The notes below the pieces were generated by a model, which saw nothing but the letters and a program-made list of their open reading frames with translations, was not told the origin of the DNA and searched no databases. Below are positions 9,667 through 17,728 of a stretch of DNA of 64,000 nt, piece after piece. How positions within the stretch are numbered: position 1 is the first letter of the stretch; each line of letters opens with the position of its first letter. Source of the stretch: Chitinimonas koreensis (lineage in GTDB: Bacteria > Pseudomonadota > Gammaproteobacteria > Burkholderiales > Chitinimonadaceae); NCBI RefSeq assembly GCF_014353015.1, contig NZ_CP060704.1, forward strand, positions 2,381,001 to 2,445,000, read 5' to 3'. Position numbers and translations under genes: made by a program.

Positions 9667-9714
9667 ATGCGCAAACCGGATTGCCGCTGACGCCGGTCAG
9701 GGCGTCAGGCGCGC

Positions 9715-9930
9715 TCAGAGCTTGGCGATCGAGACCTCGGTCGACTTGACGAAGGCGATCACCTCGGAGCCGACCTGCAGCTCGAGTTCCTTGACCGAGC
9801 GGGTGGTGATCACCGAGGTGACCACCCCGGCCGGAGTGGCGACGTCGACTTCGGACACCACCGGGCCTTCGATGATCTCCTTGATGGTGCCCTTGAACTG
9901 GTTGCGGACGTTGATGGACTTGATGGTCAT
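9715..9930 (-). CDS. ssuF: molybdopterin-binding-like TOBE protein, SsuF type
   Basis: This 71-residue protein is a single Mop/TOBE domain (MTIKSINVRNQFKGTIKEI, then VVSEVDVATPAGVVTSVITT), a small beta-barrel that binds oxyanions such as molybdate. In Pseudomonas putida the gene at the end of ssuEADCBF encodes such a protein and is needed for sulfonate use. Here it directly follows remnants of ssuE, ssuA, ssuD and ssuB in operon order, so I infer it is ssuF. It has a good AGGAG ribosome binding site and appears intact. Without that context it would simply be called a Mop-domain protein. Confidence 0.8.
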   Translation of the reverse strand: MTIKSINVRNQFKGTIKEIIEGPVVSEVDVATPAGVVTSVITTRSVKELELQVGSEVIAFVKSTEVSIAKL

Positions 9931-10232
9931 GGCACGGCTCCTGGCTGGAAGGTGAGGGGTGTAGGAGCGGATTCAGCCGCGCATGGCGGTCGTGCCGTCG
10001 ATGCTTCCGCGGCTGAAGCCGCTCCTGCGGGGGCGATTGCGCGGGGGCATGGCGCCCATTGCAACTGGGTCGGCAAGCGCGCCGGCAGCGGCACGGCCGG
10101 CGCTTCGGTACTGGCCTGGCCCGGCACGCGGTCGAGGATGGCGGCCTCGTAGGCGGCGAGCCCGGCCGCGCCGCGGCTGGTGCCGAGGTAGCGGCTGTCG
10201 CCGTGGGGCGGGAAGGACCAGAAGACCTTCAT
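9927..10232 (-). pseudogene. ssuD: fused remnant: N-terminus of SsuD joined to C-terminus of SsuB
   Basis: The frame begins MKVFWSFPPHGDSRYLGTS, the distinctive N-terminus of FMNH2-dependent alkanesulfonate monooxygenase SsuD, but after about 20 residues switches to GLAAYEAAILDRV and a tail resembling the C-terminal end of the SsuB ATPase. The rest of ssuD, all of ssuC and most of ssuB are missing. The frame then runs on through a REP element to reach the ssuF start. The SsuD match is clear; the SsuB assignment is weaker and rests on position and a short segment. Confidence 0.7.
9961..10030. repeat. REP-like palindrome, family A
   Basis: GTAGGAGCGGATTCAGCCGCG at the left end pairs with CGCGGCTGAAGCCGCTCCTGC at the right. 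It is one of seven family-A copies in this window and lies inside the readthrough part of the ssuD/ssuB remnant. Confidence 0.9.
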
Positions 10233-10410
10233 GGTGCGATCGCTTTCAATTCGATTCGGTGGCGGCCTGCGGCACGGATCCACCGCCGCCCGCTCCCGGC
10301 CAGGAGTCAGGCCGGGAGCGGGACAGCCCGCGCTCCCCAACGCGGGTGGAGGTGGAATCGTCGCTGCTGCGTGTCCGCTGCGCCGTTGTGGTGGCCGGCG
10401 CGGAGCCTTG

Positions 10411-10478
10411 GTAGGTCGGGCTTCATGCCCGACGACGGCCCTGGCCGGCGGCGCTGTCGGGCCTAAAGCCCGGCCTAG
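10411..10478. repeat. REP-like palindrome, family B
   Basis: GTAGGTCGGGCTTCATGCCC pairs with GGGCCTAAAGCCCGGCCTA. The same family occurs at 39969-40036 and, degenerate, at 40134-40198. It lies within the ssu remnants. Confidence 0.85.
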
Positions 10479-10909
10479 GGATTGGCAGGCGCCCGCGCAA
10501 GTTGGCAGCCCGCCGCGCCTGCTTGATGTCGATCGGCTTCGGGATCAATTTGAGACCGTGGAACACGTCGGCGGTCATCTGCTGCCCGGCGCCGACCTGG
10601 GCGGTCACCGGCTTGACGCCGCAGCTGGAGCGCGCCAGCGCCGGCTCCTCGAGCGCGCCGCTGTAGGCGGCCTTGTAGACCGGCGCGGCCACCGCCAGGC
10701 CGTCGGTCCGTGCCACCTGGCGGAGGAAAGCTGGCCACCTCGGTCGAATGCTTCCAATCGCACAGCAGCGCCTGCGGCGGGAAATCGGCGACGCCGACCG
10801 GCTGGCTGTCCACCGCGTGGCTGGCCGGTACGGCGGTGGCGCGTTGCAGCAGGGCGGCGGATCGCGAGAGACTGTTGGGACTGCCGGCGAGGGGCACGAC
10901 GCGGGTCAT
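10423..10909 (-). pseudogene. ssuE: fused remnant: N-terminal half of SsuE joined to C-terminus of SsuA
   Basis: MTRVVPLAGSPNSLSRSAALL and VGVADFPPQALL are the N-terminus of NAD(P)H-dependent FMN reductase SsuE. A one-base shift near 10726 (TTT for TT) leads into GLAVAAPVYKAAYSGAL, the flavin-site region of the same protein. The frame then passes abruptly into GVKPVTAQVGAGQQMTADVF and HGLKLIPKPIDIKQA, which looks like the end of a sulfonate-binding protein SsuA. The remaining halves are gone. The product cannot be a working reductase. The SsuA part is identified by resemblance only. Confidence 0.7.
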
Positions 10910-10913
10910 TTAC

Positions 10914-10996
10914 TTATTCCTTGGCTGGATTGTTTTTGTTCGTCTTATGCTTGGGATGAATAATTGATCGAGCCAATAATTCGATCAAGGAATAAC
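10914..10996. promoter_or_regulatory. AT-rich control region with nested inverted repeats upstream of ssuE/rmuC
   Basis: This is the divergent gap between the ssuE remnant and rmuC. Two inverted repeats are present: TTGATCGA (10964-10971) with TCGATCAA (10981-10988), and TTATTCCTTG (10914-10923) with CAAGGAATAA (10986-10995). The AT content is far above the surroundings. They look like operators, plausibly for the sulfur regulator of the former ssu operon (CysB/Cbl/SsuR type); the regulator itself is not in the window. Confidence 0.45.
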
Positions 10997-11118
10997 AAAT
11001 TGTTTTTTTATTCCATTGTGGAATTATGTGCGTGCCGTGCGGCCGACCCGTCCGTAGGTCGGCGCCGGCCTTCGGCGTATCATCCGCGGCTGCATGTCAT
11101 GCTTTTGGAATATTTCCC

Positions 11119-12678
11119 ATGATCGAAGTCTTGTTCGGCATCGTCGCGCTGGTGGTCTTGCTGGCGGCCGGCCTGGTGGTGGTGCGGCTCGGTGTGCTGG
11201 CCGAATCGCAGCGCAGCACGCTGGATCTGCTCACCGCGCAGATGGAAGAGAAGCACCGCGCCATGCTGAACGACCTGCATGCCGGCCTGCAGCGCCAGTC
11301 TGACGCGCTGAGCCAGGGCTTCAGCCAGCAGTCCGAGCGGCTGCGCGGCAGCGTGCAGGAGTCGGGCGACCGGCTGCGCGACAGCATCGGCCAGTCGTTC
11401 GACCGGCTGCGGGAGAGCGTCGGCGGCGAGCTCAAGGACACCCGGGTCGGCCTGGACCACCTGCGCTCGACCCAGACCGAGGCGCTGCAGGCCAGCCAGA
11501 TCGCCCAGACCCAGGCGCTGCAATCGATGCAGCTGACCCAGACCCAGGCGCTGGCCGACAGCCGCGAGGCGATCGCCAAGCAGCTGGCCGAGATCTCGCA
11601 GGCGGTGCAGCAGAAGCAGGACAAGCTGCGCGCCGAGGTGCTGGAGACGGTGGGCAAGCTGGTGGTCGACCAGAGCCGCACCCAGCAGGCGCTGCTGCTG
11701 GACACCCTGCGCCGCACCACCGAGCAGCTGACCCAGACCATCGGCCAGCTGAGCAAGACGGTCGACGGCCGGCTCGAGCAGATCTCTGGCAAGGTCACCG
11801 AGCGGCTCGACGAGGGCTTCAAGAAGACCAACGAGACCTTCGCCAGCGTGATGGCGCGGCTGGCCACCATCGACGAGGCGCAGAAGAAGATCGACGGCCT
11901 GACCACCAACGTGGTCAGCCTGCAGGAACTGCTCGGCGACAAGCGCTCGCGCGGCGCCTTCGGCGAGGTGCAGCTGGAGCACCTGGTCAGCAACGTGCTG
12001 CCGGCCGACTGCTATGCGCTGCAGGCCACGCTGTCCAACGGCACGCGGGCCGACTGCATCCTGCGGCTGCCCGAGCCGACCGGCACGGTGGCGGTCGATT
12101 CCAAGTTCCCACTGGAGAACTACCACCGCATGTTCGGCGCCGCCGACGGCGAGCGGCTGGCCGCCCAGCGCCAGTTCAAGGCCGACGTGAAGAAGCACAT
12201 CGACGCGATCGGCGACAAGTACATCGTGCCGGGCGAGACCGCCGACGGTGCGGTGATGTTCGTGCCGGCCGAGGCGGTGTTCGCCGAGATCCACGCCTAT
12301 CACCCCGAGCTGGTGCAGTACGCGATGCAGAAGCGGGTGTGGATCGTCTCGCCGACCACCATGATGGCGGTGCTCAACACCGCCCGCGCGGTGATCAAGG
12401 ACGTCGAGACGCGCCAGCAGGTGCACATCATCAAGGCGGCGCTGTCCAAGCTGTCGGACGACTTCCGCCGCTTCGACCAGCGCATGAAGAACCTCGCCAC
12501 CCATATCCGCCAGGCCCACGAGGACGCGCAGCAGGTGCAGATCAGCAGCGAGAAGATCAGCAAACGCTTCGTCGAGATCGAGCACGTGCGCTTCGAGGGC
12601 GAGACCGGCGCGGTCGGTGCCGCGGCGGCCGGCGCGGCCTCCGGCATCGCGCTGGCGGCGTCCGATTCGATCAATTGA
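11119..12678 (+). CDS. rmuC: DNA recombination protein RmuC
   Basis: RmuC limits recombination at inverted repeats and is a predicted nuclease-fold protein anchored in the membrane. The 519-residue product has an N-terminal membrane helix (MIEVLFGIVALVVLLAAGLV), a long Gln-rich coiled coil (about residues 30-230) and the RmuC domain, with LLGDKRSRGAFGEVQLEHLV, VDSKFPLENY and MFVPAEAVFAEI. The ATG at 11119 is chosen because it starts the membrane helix; an upstream in-frame extension has no support. It is followed after 20 bases by the DUF4124 protein gene. Confidence 0.95.
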   Translation: MIEVLFGIVALVVLLAAGLVVVRLGVLAESQRSTLDLLTAQMEEKHRAMLNDLHAGLQRQSDALSQGFSQQSERLRGSVQESGDRLRDSIGQSFDRLRESVGGELKDTRVGLDHLRSTQTEALQASQIAQTQALQSMQLTQTQALADSREAIAKQLAEISQAVQQKQDKLRAEVLETVGKLVVDQSRTQQALLLDTLRRTTEQLTQTIGQLSKTVDGRLEQISGKVTERLDEGFKKTNETFASVMARLATIDEAQKKIDGLTTNVVSLQELLGDKRSRGAFGEVQLEHLVSNVLPADCYALQATLSNGTRADCILRLPEPTGTVAVDSKFPLENYHRMFGAADGERLAAQRQFKADVKKHIDAIGDKYIVPGETADGAVMFVPAEAVFAEIHAYHPELVQYAMQKRVWIVSPTTMMAVLNTARAVIKDVETRQQVHIIKAALSKLSDDFRRFDQRMKNLATHIRQAHEDAQQVQISSEKISKRFVEIEHVRFEGETGAVGAAAAGAASGIALAASDSIN

Positions 12679-12698
12679 ATCCGCTAGGAAACGACACC

Positions 12699-13190
12699 AT
12701 GAAATACGCTTCCCTGTCCGTCCTGCTGCCGCTGGCCGCCTTGCTGGCGCTGGCGCCGCCGGCCGCCGCCCAGGTCTACAAATGGGTCGACGCCAACGGC
12801 AAGGTCCAGTTCAGCGACCAGCCGCCGCCCGATGCCAAGGCGCAGGCCGTCAAGATCCCGAAGACCAGCGGCAGCGCGCCGGCGGCCGCGCCCGCTCCTG
12901 CGGCGCCGGCCGCGCCGGCTGCCGGTGCGGCGACGCCGTCCGGCGCCAAGCCCAAGGTGGTCGAGGCCGGCCGCGCCGAGCAGGAAGCCGAGAACAAGCA
13001 GACGGCGATCAAGAACTGCGCGATCGCGCGCGACAACCAGCGCCAGATGCAGAAGATCCGCCAGGCCGACCGGGTGACGATGAACAACCCCGACGGCACC
13101 AGGCGCACGCTGAACGGCGCCGAGCGCCAGGCTGAGCTGGACAAGGTGAAGGGCGAGGTCGACAAGTGGTGCGGGCTGGCGGGCGAGTGA
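12699..13190 (+). CDS. DUF4124-domain periplasmic protein
   Basis: This 163-residue protein has a signal peptide ending PPAAAQ, followed by VYKWVDANGKVQFSDQPPP, the hallmark of DUF4124, a small envelope domain of unknown function common in beta- and gammaproteobacteria. A Pro/Ala linker (about residues 60-85) leads to a charged, probably helical C-terminus with two Cys (KNCAIA and KWCGLA) that could form a disulfide. An AGGAA ribosome binding site lies 8 bases before the ATG. It is probably co-transcribed with rmuC. Confidence 0.88.
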   Translation: MKYASLSVLLPLAALLALAPPAAAQVYKWVDANGKVQFSDQPPPDAKAQAVKIPKTSGSAPAAAPAPAAPAAPAAGAATPSGAKPKVVEAGRAEQEAENKQTAIKNCAIARDNQRQMQKIRQADRVTMNNPDGTRRTLNGAERQAELDKVKGEVDKWCGLAGE

Positions 13191-13244
13191 GGCCGTCGCG
13201 TCGGGCGTGATGGCCGAGCGCTTGCGGGCGTGGCAGGCGCGCCC

Positions 13245-13360
13245 GTAGGAGCGGCTTCAGCCGCGAATGGCGGCCGTATCGCATGGCCCGGCCGGGCGCA
13301 TCGCCCGATCCGGCGGATTTACCTAGCCTGACGCATTCGCGGCTGAAGCCGCTCCTGCAG
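13245..13360. repeat. REP-like palindrome, family A (long-loop copy)
   Basis: GTAGGAGCGGCTTCAGCCGC and its inverse are separated by about 75 bases. It occupies the gap between the convergent DUF4124 and rnfH genes. Confidence 0.9.
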
Positions 13361-13440
13361 GGGCCGTCGGCATGGGCGTACCGGCGGGGGCGTACCGGCG
13401 TGAGGATGCCGGCGGGAACGGCTCGGTAGGGCGCTCGCGC

Positions 13441-13755
13441 CTAGCCGCCGCGCTTCATGGTCTTGCCGGCCGCCACGCGGCGATGGCGCGCATCCTTGGG
13501 GTCGGCGATCAGCGGCCGGTAGATCTCCACCCGGTCGTGCTCGCGCAGCACGGCATCGGCCGCGCAGGCGCGGCCATGGATGCCGAGCCTGAGGTGCTGC
13601 GCGTCGATCTCGGGGAATTCGGCCAGCAGCTTCGAGGCGGCGACCGCATCCATGGCGGTGCTGCCGGCCGGCAACTGCAGCGCGACCAGGCGCTGCCGCT
13701 CGGGCCGCGCATAGGCGACCTCGACGTGCAGCAGGGGAGTGGATAGCGTGCTCAT
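13441..13755 (-). CDS. rnfH: RnfH/UPF0125 ubiquitin-like-fold protein
   Basis: This 104-residue protein of the RnfH family has a beta-grasp fold; the conserved segments are HVEVAYARPERQ, LGIHGRACAADAVLREHDRVEIYRPL and the RHRRVAAGK tail (read as separate parts). Its biochemical role is not established; it is encoded beside RatA in many proteobacteria. Its ATG overlaps the ratA stop codon (ATGA), so the two are translationally coupled. Confidence 0.92.
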   Translation of the reverse strand: MSTLSTPLLHVEVAYARPERQRLVALQLPAGSTAMDAVAASKLLAEFPEIDAQHLRLGIHGRACAADAVLREHDRVEIYRPLIADPKDARHRRVAAGKTMKRGG

Positions 13756-14180
13756 CCGTGCCGCCGCTCCGCTTCCTTGACGAAGGCATCGACGAAGGTG
13801 CCGGCGATCTTGCCGAACACCGGGCCGATCAGGCCTTCGAGCGCGCGATTGGAAAATTCGTAGTCGAGCTCGAATTCGACCTTGCAGGCTTCTTCGTTCA
13901 AGGGCGTGAAGCGCCAGGCGCCGCTGAGGTTGCGGAACGGGCCGTCCTTCAACTCCATCGCGATCAGGCCGGGCTGCTTGCGGTTCTCGGTGGTGAAGCC
14001 CGAGCGCAGGCCGAGGTAGTCGATGCCGACGGTGGCCACGGTCCAGTCATCGTCGCGCAGGTGCACCTCGGCATGGCCGCACCAGGGCAGGAAGCGCGGG
14101 TAGTCCTCGACGCGGTCGACCAGCTCGAACATCAGCGAAGCGGGGAAGAGGACGAGGACGGACTTGCGGACTTGCGGCAT
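13752..14180 (-). CDS. ratA: RatA-family START/polyketide-cyclase-like protein
   Basis: This 142-residue protein of the RatA/YfjG (Coq10/START) family has the family opening MPQVRKSVLVLFPASLMFELVDRVEDYPRFLPWCG (as successive parts) and GPFRNLSGAWRF. E. coli RatA was described as inhibiting 70S subunit association, while the related Coq10 domains bind ubiquinone-like lipids; which applies here is unknown. It is divergent from dnaB and coupled to rnfH. The start at 14180 begins the conserved domain. Confidence 0.92.
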   Translation of the reverse strand: MPQVRKSVLVLFPASLMFELVDRVEDYPRFLPWCGHAEVHLRDDDWTVATVGIDYLGLRSGFTTENRKQPGLIAMELKDGPFRNLSGAWRFTPLNEEACKVEFELDYEFSNRALEGLIGPVFGKIAGTFVDAFVKEAERRHG

Positions 14181-14196
14181 GAGACTCGGACGCGGC

Positions 14197-14205
14197 TGGT
14201 AGAAT
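14197..14205 (+). promoter_or_regulatory. possible extended -10 promoter of dnaB
   Basis: TGGTAGAAT is an extended -10 (TGN plus TAGAAT) in the ratA/dnaB divergent gap, about 72 bases before the dnaB ATG. No good -35 is seen at 17-bp spacing, as expected for extended -10 promoters. Confidence 0.35.
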
Positions 14206-14277
14206 GGGCAGCTTCCGCGGGAAGCCGCGCGCATCCTACCCGCCGCAACGCCCTCCGGGCAATCGAACAGAATCAGC

Positions 14278-15699
14278 ATGCCATTGGACCAAGACTTCGA
14301 CGATTTCGATCGCGCGCCGGCCGAGCCCGACGCACAGATCGCCGCCATCCGTACCCCGCCGCATTCGGTCGAGGGCGAGCAGTCGGTGCTCGGCGGCCTG
14401 CTGATCGACAATTCGGCCTGGGACCGCATCGCCGACATCGTCACCGAGGCCGATTTCTACCGCGACGACCACCGCGTCATCTTCCGCCACGTCGCCAAGC
14501 TGGTGGAGACCGGCCGCCCGGCCGACGCGGTGACGGTGGCCGAGTCGCTCGACAACGCCAACCAGCTGTCCTACGTCGGCGGCATCACCTACCTGGCCAG
14601 CCTCGCGCAGAACGTGCCGAGCTCGGCCAACATCAAGCGCTACGGCGAGATCGTGCGCGAGCGCTCGATCATGCGCCAGCTGGCTGCCATCGGCACCGAG
14701 ATCGCCGACGCCGCCTACAACCCCTCGGGCCGCGAGGCGGCCCAGCTGCTCGACGAGGCCGAAGGCAAGGTGTTCGAGATCGCCGAGCAGTCGGCGCGCG
14801 GCAAGCAGGGCTTCCTCGGCATGCCCGAGCTCTTGAAGGAAGTCGTCACCCGCATCGATACGCTGTACAGCCGCGACAACCCCGACGAGGTCACCGGCGT
14901 GCCGACCGGCTTCACCGATCTCGACAGCAAGACCTCGGGCCTGCAGCCGGGCGACCTGATCATCGTGGCCGGCCGGCCGTCGATGGGTAAGACGGCTTTT
15001 TCGGTGAACATCGCCGAGAACGTGGCGATCGACGCCGGCAAGCCGGTGGCGATCTTCTCGATGGAAATGGGCGGCGCCCAGCTGGCGATGCGGATGATCG
15101 GCTCGGTCGGCCGGCTCGACCAGCACAAGATCAAGACCGGCCGGCTCGAGGACGACGACTGGCAGAAGCTGACCTACGCCGCCGGCAAGCTCAGCGAGGC
15201 CAATATCTTCATCGACGAGACGCCGGGCCTGACCGCGCTCGAACTGCGCGCGCGGGCCCGGCGGCTGGCACGCCAGTTCGACGGCAAGCTCGGCCTGATC
15301 GTGATCGATTACATCCAGCTGATGTCGGGCTCGGGCAAGGATCAGAACCGGGCCACCGAAGTGGGCGAAATCTCGCGTTCGCTCAAGGGCCTGGCCAAGG
15401 AGTTGCGGGTGCCGGTGATCGCGCTGTCGCAGCTGTCGCGCTCGGTCGAGCAGCGGCCCAACAAGCGGCCGATGATGTCCGACCTGCGCGAATCGGGCGC
15501 CATCGAGCAGGATGCCGACTTGATCATGTTCCTGTACCGCGACGAGTACTACAACCGCGATTCGCCCGACAAGGGCCTGGCCGAGGTGATCGTCGGCAAG
15601 CACCGGAACGGTCCGACCGGCATCGTCAAGCTGACCTTCCTGGGCCACTGGTCTCGCTTCGAGAATGCGGCGCATGGCGGGTGGTCGGATGGCGAATAG
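14278..15699 (+). CDS. dnaB: replicative DNA helicase DnaB
   Basis: DnaB is the hexameric 5'-3' helicase at the replication fork, loading DnaG primase. The 473-residue protein has the N-terminal primase-interaction domain (PHSVEGEQSVLGGLLIDN) and the RecA-like domain with Walker A GRPSMGKTAFS, Walker B region LGLIVIDYIQLM and the motif ALSQLSRSVEQRPNKRP. The length is normal and no intein is inserted. It is divergent from ratA rather than following rpsR-rplI, which is the common alternative context. Confidence 0.98.
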   Translation: MPLDQDFDDFDRAPAEPDAQIAAIRTPPHSVEGEQSVLGGLLIDNSAWDRIADIVTEADFYRDDHRVIFRHVAKLVETGRPADAVTVAESLDNANQLSYVGGITYLASLAQNVPSSANIKRYGEIVRERSIMRQLAAIGTEIADAAYNPSGREAAQLLDEAEGKVFEIAEQSARGKQGFLGMPELLKEVVTRIDTLYSRDNPDEVTGVPTGFTDLDSKTSGLQPGDLIIVAGRPSMGKTAFSVNIAENVAIDAGKPVAIFSMEMGGAQLAMRMIGSVGRLDQHKIKTGRLEDDDWQKLTYAAGKLSEANIFIDETPGLTALELRARARRLARQFDGKLGLIVIDYIQLMSGSGKDQNRATEVGEISRSLKGLAKELRVPVIALSQLSRSVEQRPNKRPMMSDLRESGAIEQDADLIMFLYRDEYYNRDSPDKGLAEVIVGKHRNGPTGIVKLTFLGHWSRFENAAHGGWSDGE

Positions 15700-15703
15700 C
15701 GGT

Positions 15704-15897
15704 AAGGGGTGAGGTGTTAGGGGTGAGGTGTTGACCCCATCCCCACCCAGCCTCCCCCTTGAAGGGGGAGGAGCCGTGCAGCGACGGCTCCATCGCCTGT
15801 GACCGTTCAGGCAGCCGCCATCTACTCCCTCCCCTTCAAGGGGAGGGCCGGGGTAGGGATGGGGTCAACACCTCACCCCTGACACCTCACCCCTCAC
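15704..15897. repeat. long inverted-repeat element, family C
   Basis: Outer short tandem repeats (GGTGAGGTGTTAGG and so on) flank ACCCCATCCCCACC and CCCCCTTGAAGGGGGAGG on the left and CTCCCCTTCAAGGGGAGGGC with GGGATGGGGT on the right, as mirror images. The right edge touches the stop codon of the TPR gene. Four family-C copies occur in the window. Confidence 0.85.
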
Positions 15898-16808
15898 TGC
15901 GCGAGCTGCCGCATCCGGTTGAGCCGCGCCGGCTCGTTCTTCACCAGCCACTCGTCGCGCGACAGCAGTTCGAGCGCGCGGGCGAAATAGCCGCGCGCTT
16001 CCTGGCTGCGGCCCTGCGCCAGCAGGTTCTCGGCGATCTCCTCGTCGACGTAGCCGTCTTCCTCGCCCAACTGCTTCCAGGCCCGCAACAGGTCGATCAG
16101 GATGGTCAGCGCGCGGTCGTTCTCGCCGATCGCGCGCAGTGCCTTGGCCACGCTCCAGCGCGCGATCAGCAGCGGCCGGCCGGCGCCGTGACCCTCGTGC
16201 CAGGCCTGCGCCTGGCGCAGGTAGTCGAGCGCCTTCGGGTAGTCCTTCAGGTCGTAGTAGGCCCAGCCCAGGTTGTTGTAGAGCGAGCCGAGCCAGTCGG
16301 CGGTGCGCGGATCCTGGCTGCGGGCGACGGCGGCCAGCGCCTTGAGGTTCCAGTCGATCGAGCCGCGGCCGCCCTCGGAGATCGCCAGCATGTGCATCGC
16401 GTCGATGGCCAGGAAATCGAGCTCGTGCCGCTGCGCCTGCGCCAGCGCATTGCGGAACCAACGCCAGGCCTTCTTCGGCTCGCCCGACGAATTGAGCAGC
16501 CGGCCGCGCTCGAGCAGGTAGCGCACGCTGACTTCGGGCGGCAGTGCCGGCAGCTCGGCCTGCAGCAGGTCCAGCGTGCGCCCGCCCGCCTCGATGCGGC
16601 CCTGCAGGCCCTGGGCGCGGGCGATCTGGGTGATCAGCTCGCCGGCCTCGGCCGCGTCGCCGCGCTGCTGCGCCTCGGCCAGCCGGCCGCGGAAGCGCGC
16701 CTCCGATTCGGCCGGCCGGTCGTAGTCCCACAGGGCATCGATGTCCGCCGCCGATGCCGCCACGCCCGCCAGGCCGAGCAGCAGCCCGGCCAGCAGCGCA
16801 CGGATCAT
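15894..16808 (-). CDS. secreted tetratricopeptide-repeat protein
   Basis: This 304-residue protein has a signal peptide (MIRALLAGLLLGLAGVAASA) and several TPR-like helical hairpins, the clearest being YNNLGWAYYDLKDYPKALDYL (in two parts) and ENLLAQGRSQEARGYFARAL. TPR domains are protein-protein interaction scaffolds, and here the protein should be periplasmic. Its ATG overlaps the ParA stop (ATGA), so the two are coupled, but no partner is evident from the sequence. Confidence 0.85.
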   Translation of the reverse strand: MIRALLAGLLLGLAGVAASAADIDALWDYDRPAESEARFRGRLAEAQQRGDAAEAGELITQIARAQGLQGRIEAGGRTLDLLQAELPALPPEVSVRYLLERGRLLNSSGEPKKAWRWFRNALAQAQRHELDFLAIDAMHMLAISEGGRGSIDWNLKALAAVARSQDPRTADWLGSLYNNLGWAYYDLKDYPKALDYLRQAQAWHEGHGAGRPLLIARWSVAKALRAIGENDRALTILIDLLRAWKQLGEEDGYVDEEIAENLLAQGRSQEARGYFARALELLSRDEWLVKNEPARLNRMRQLAQ

Positions 16809-17572
16809 GCGGCCACCTTGAGGAAGCCGGTCTCGATCAGCTCGTCGAGCAGGTAGCTGAAGTCCTCGGCGCCTTCCGAATCGGGCGCGTAGCTGAACAC
16901 GTCCTGGTTCTGGCCGATGCCCTCGAGCACGCTCTGGCTCTCGAACACCCGGGTGCGGCAGAACTCCTTGCCGTAGCGCCGGGTCAGCTCGGCGGCGACC
17001 TTCTCCGAGGTCGGGTGGCCGCGCTGGTAGCGGTTGATGAACACCTTGCGCGGCCGGTACTGGCCCATGCTGGTCATGCCCTTGAGCGTCTGGTCGAGCT
17101 GCAGCGCGCCGTTCATGGCCAGGTATTCGGCGGTCACCGGCACCAGCACCGCGTTGCAGGCCATCAGCGCCGACAGCGACAGCACGCCCAGCATCGGGCA
17201 GCAGTCGATCAGCACGGTGGCGCCCTCGGCCAGCATCTCCTCGGCCATGGCCTTCTTCAGCCGGCGCAGGTCGTGGCGGGTCTGGGTCAGCGTCATGTCG
17301 ACGCGCGACAGCTCCATGTGCGAGGGAATCAGGTTCACGCCGTTGGACAGCTGCACCACCAGCTCGGACAGCGGCGTGCCGTGCTGGAAGAAGGCGTAGA
17401 CGCTGCGCTTGGCGCTCGGGTTGAGGCCCGACAGCGCGGTGAGGTGGGCTTGCGGATCGAGGTCGATCACCAGCGGGGCCATGCCGTTGCGCGCCATGGC
17501 GGCGGCGAGGTTGGCGGTCGTGGTGGTCTTGCCGACGCCACCCTTCTGGTTGAATACGGCGAGAACGGTCAT
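16805..17572 (-). CDS. ParA-family ATPase (MinD/ParA-like)
   Basis: This 255-residue deviant Walker ATPase has Walker A VFNQKGGVGKTTTTANLA with both signature lysines, PLVIDLDPQAHLT and VLIDCCPMLG. Such proteins position plasmids, chromosomes or protein clusters on the nucleoid or membrane. There is no ParB partner or parS-like repeat nearby and dnaB is 2 kb away, so this is probably not the chromosome-partition ParA; the coupled TPR protein could be a functional partner. The ATG at 17572 begins the Walker strand. Confidence 0.9.
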   Translation of the reverse strand: MTVLAVFNQKGGVGKTTTTANLAAAMARNGMAPLVIDLDPQAHLTALSGLNPSAKRSVYAFFQHGTPLSELVVQLSNGVNLIPSHMELSRVDMTLTQTRHDLRRLKKAMAEEMLAEGATVLIDCCPMLGVLSLSALMACNAVLVPVTAEYLAMNGALQLDQTLKGMTSMGQYRPRKVFINRYQRGHPTSEKVAAELTRRYGKEFCRTRVFESQSVLEGIGQNQDVFSYAPDSEGAEDFSYLLDELIETGFLKVAA

Positions 17573-17728
17573 GTTGTTGGAGGTCGTCCGTGCGGGGTCG
17601 TGCTTCAGTTTAGCCGGCCGAGGCCGGTTTGGAGAAACTCGCCGGCTCCAACGCGCGCGACCCGCCACGCGGGCGGGTCGCGAAGGCGGGCCGCGCGGTC
17701 CGCCGCCGGCCGTGGGGCCGGCCTGCGC

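Noticed and set aside
11080..12585. 501-residue minus-strand frame
   Set aside because: Antisense to rmuC; Leu/Gln/His-rich shadow of a coiled-coil gene.
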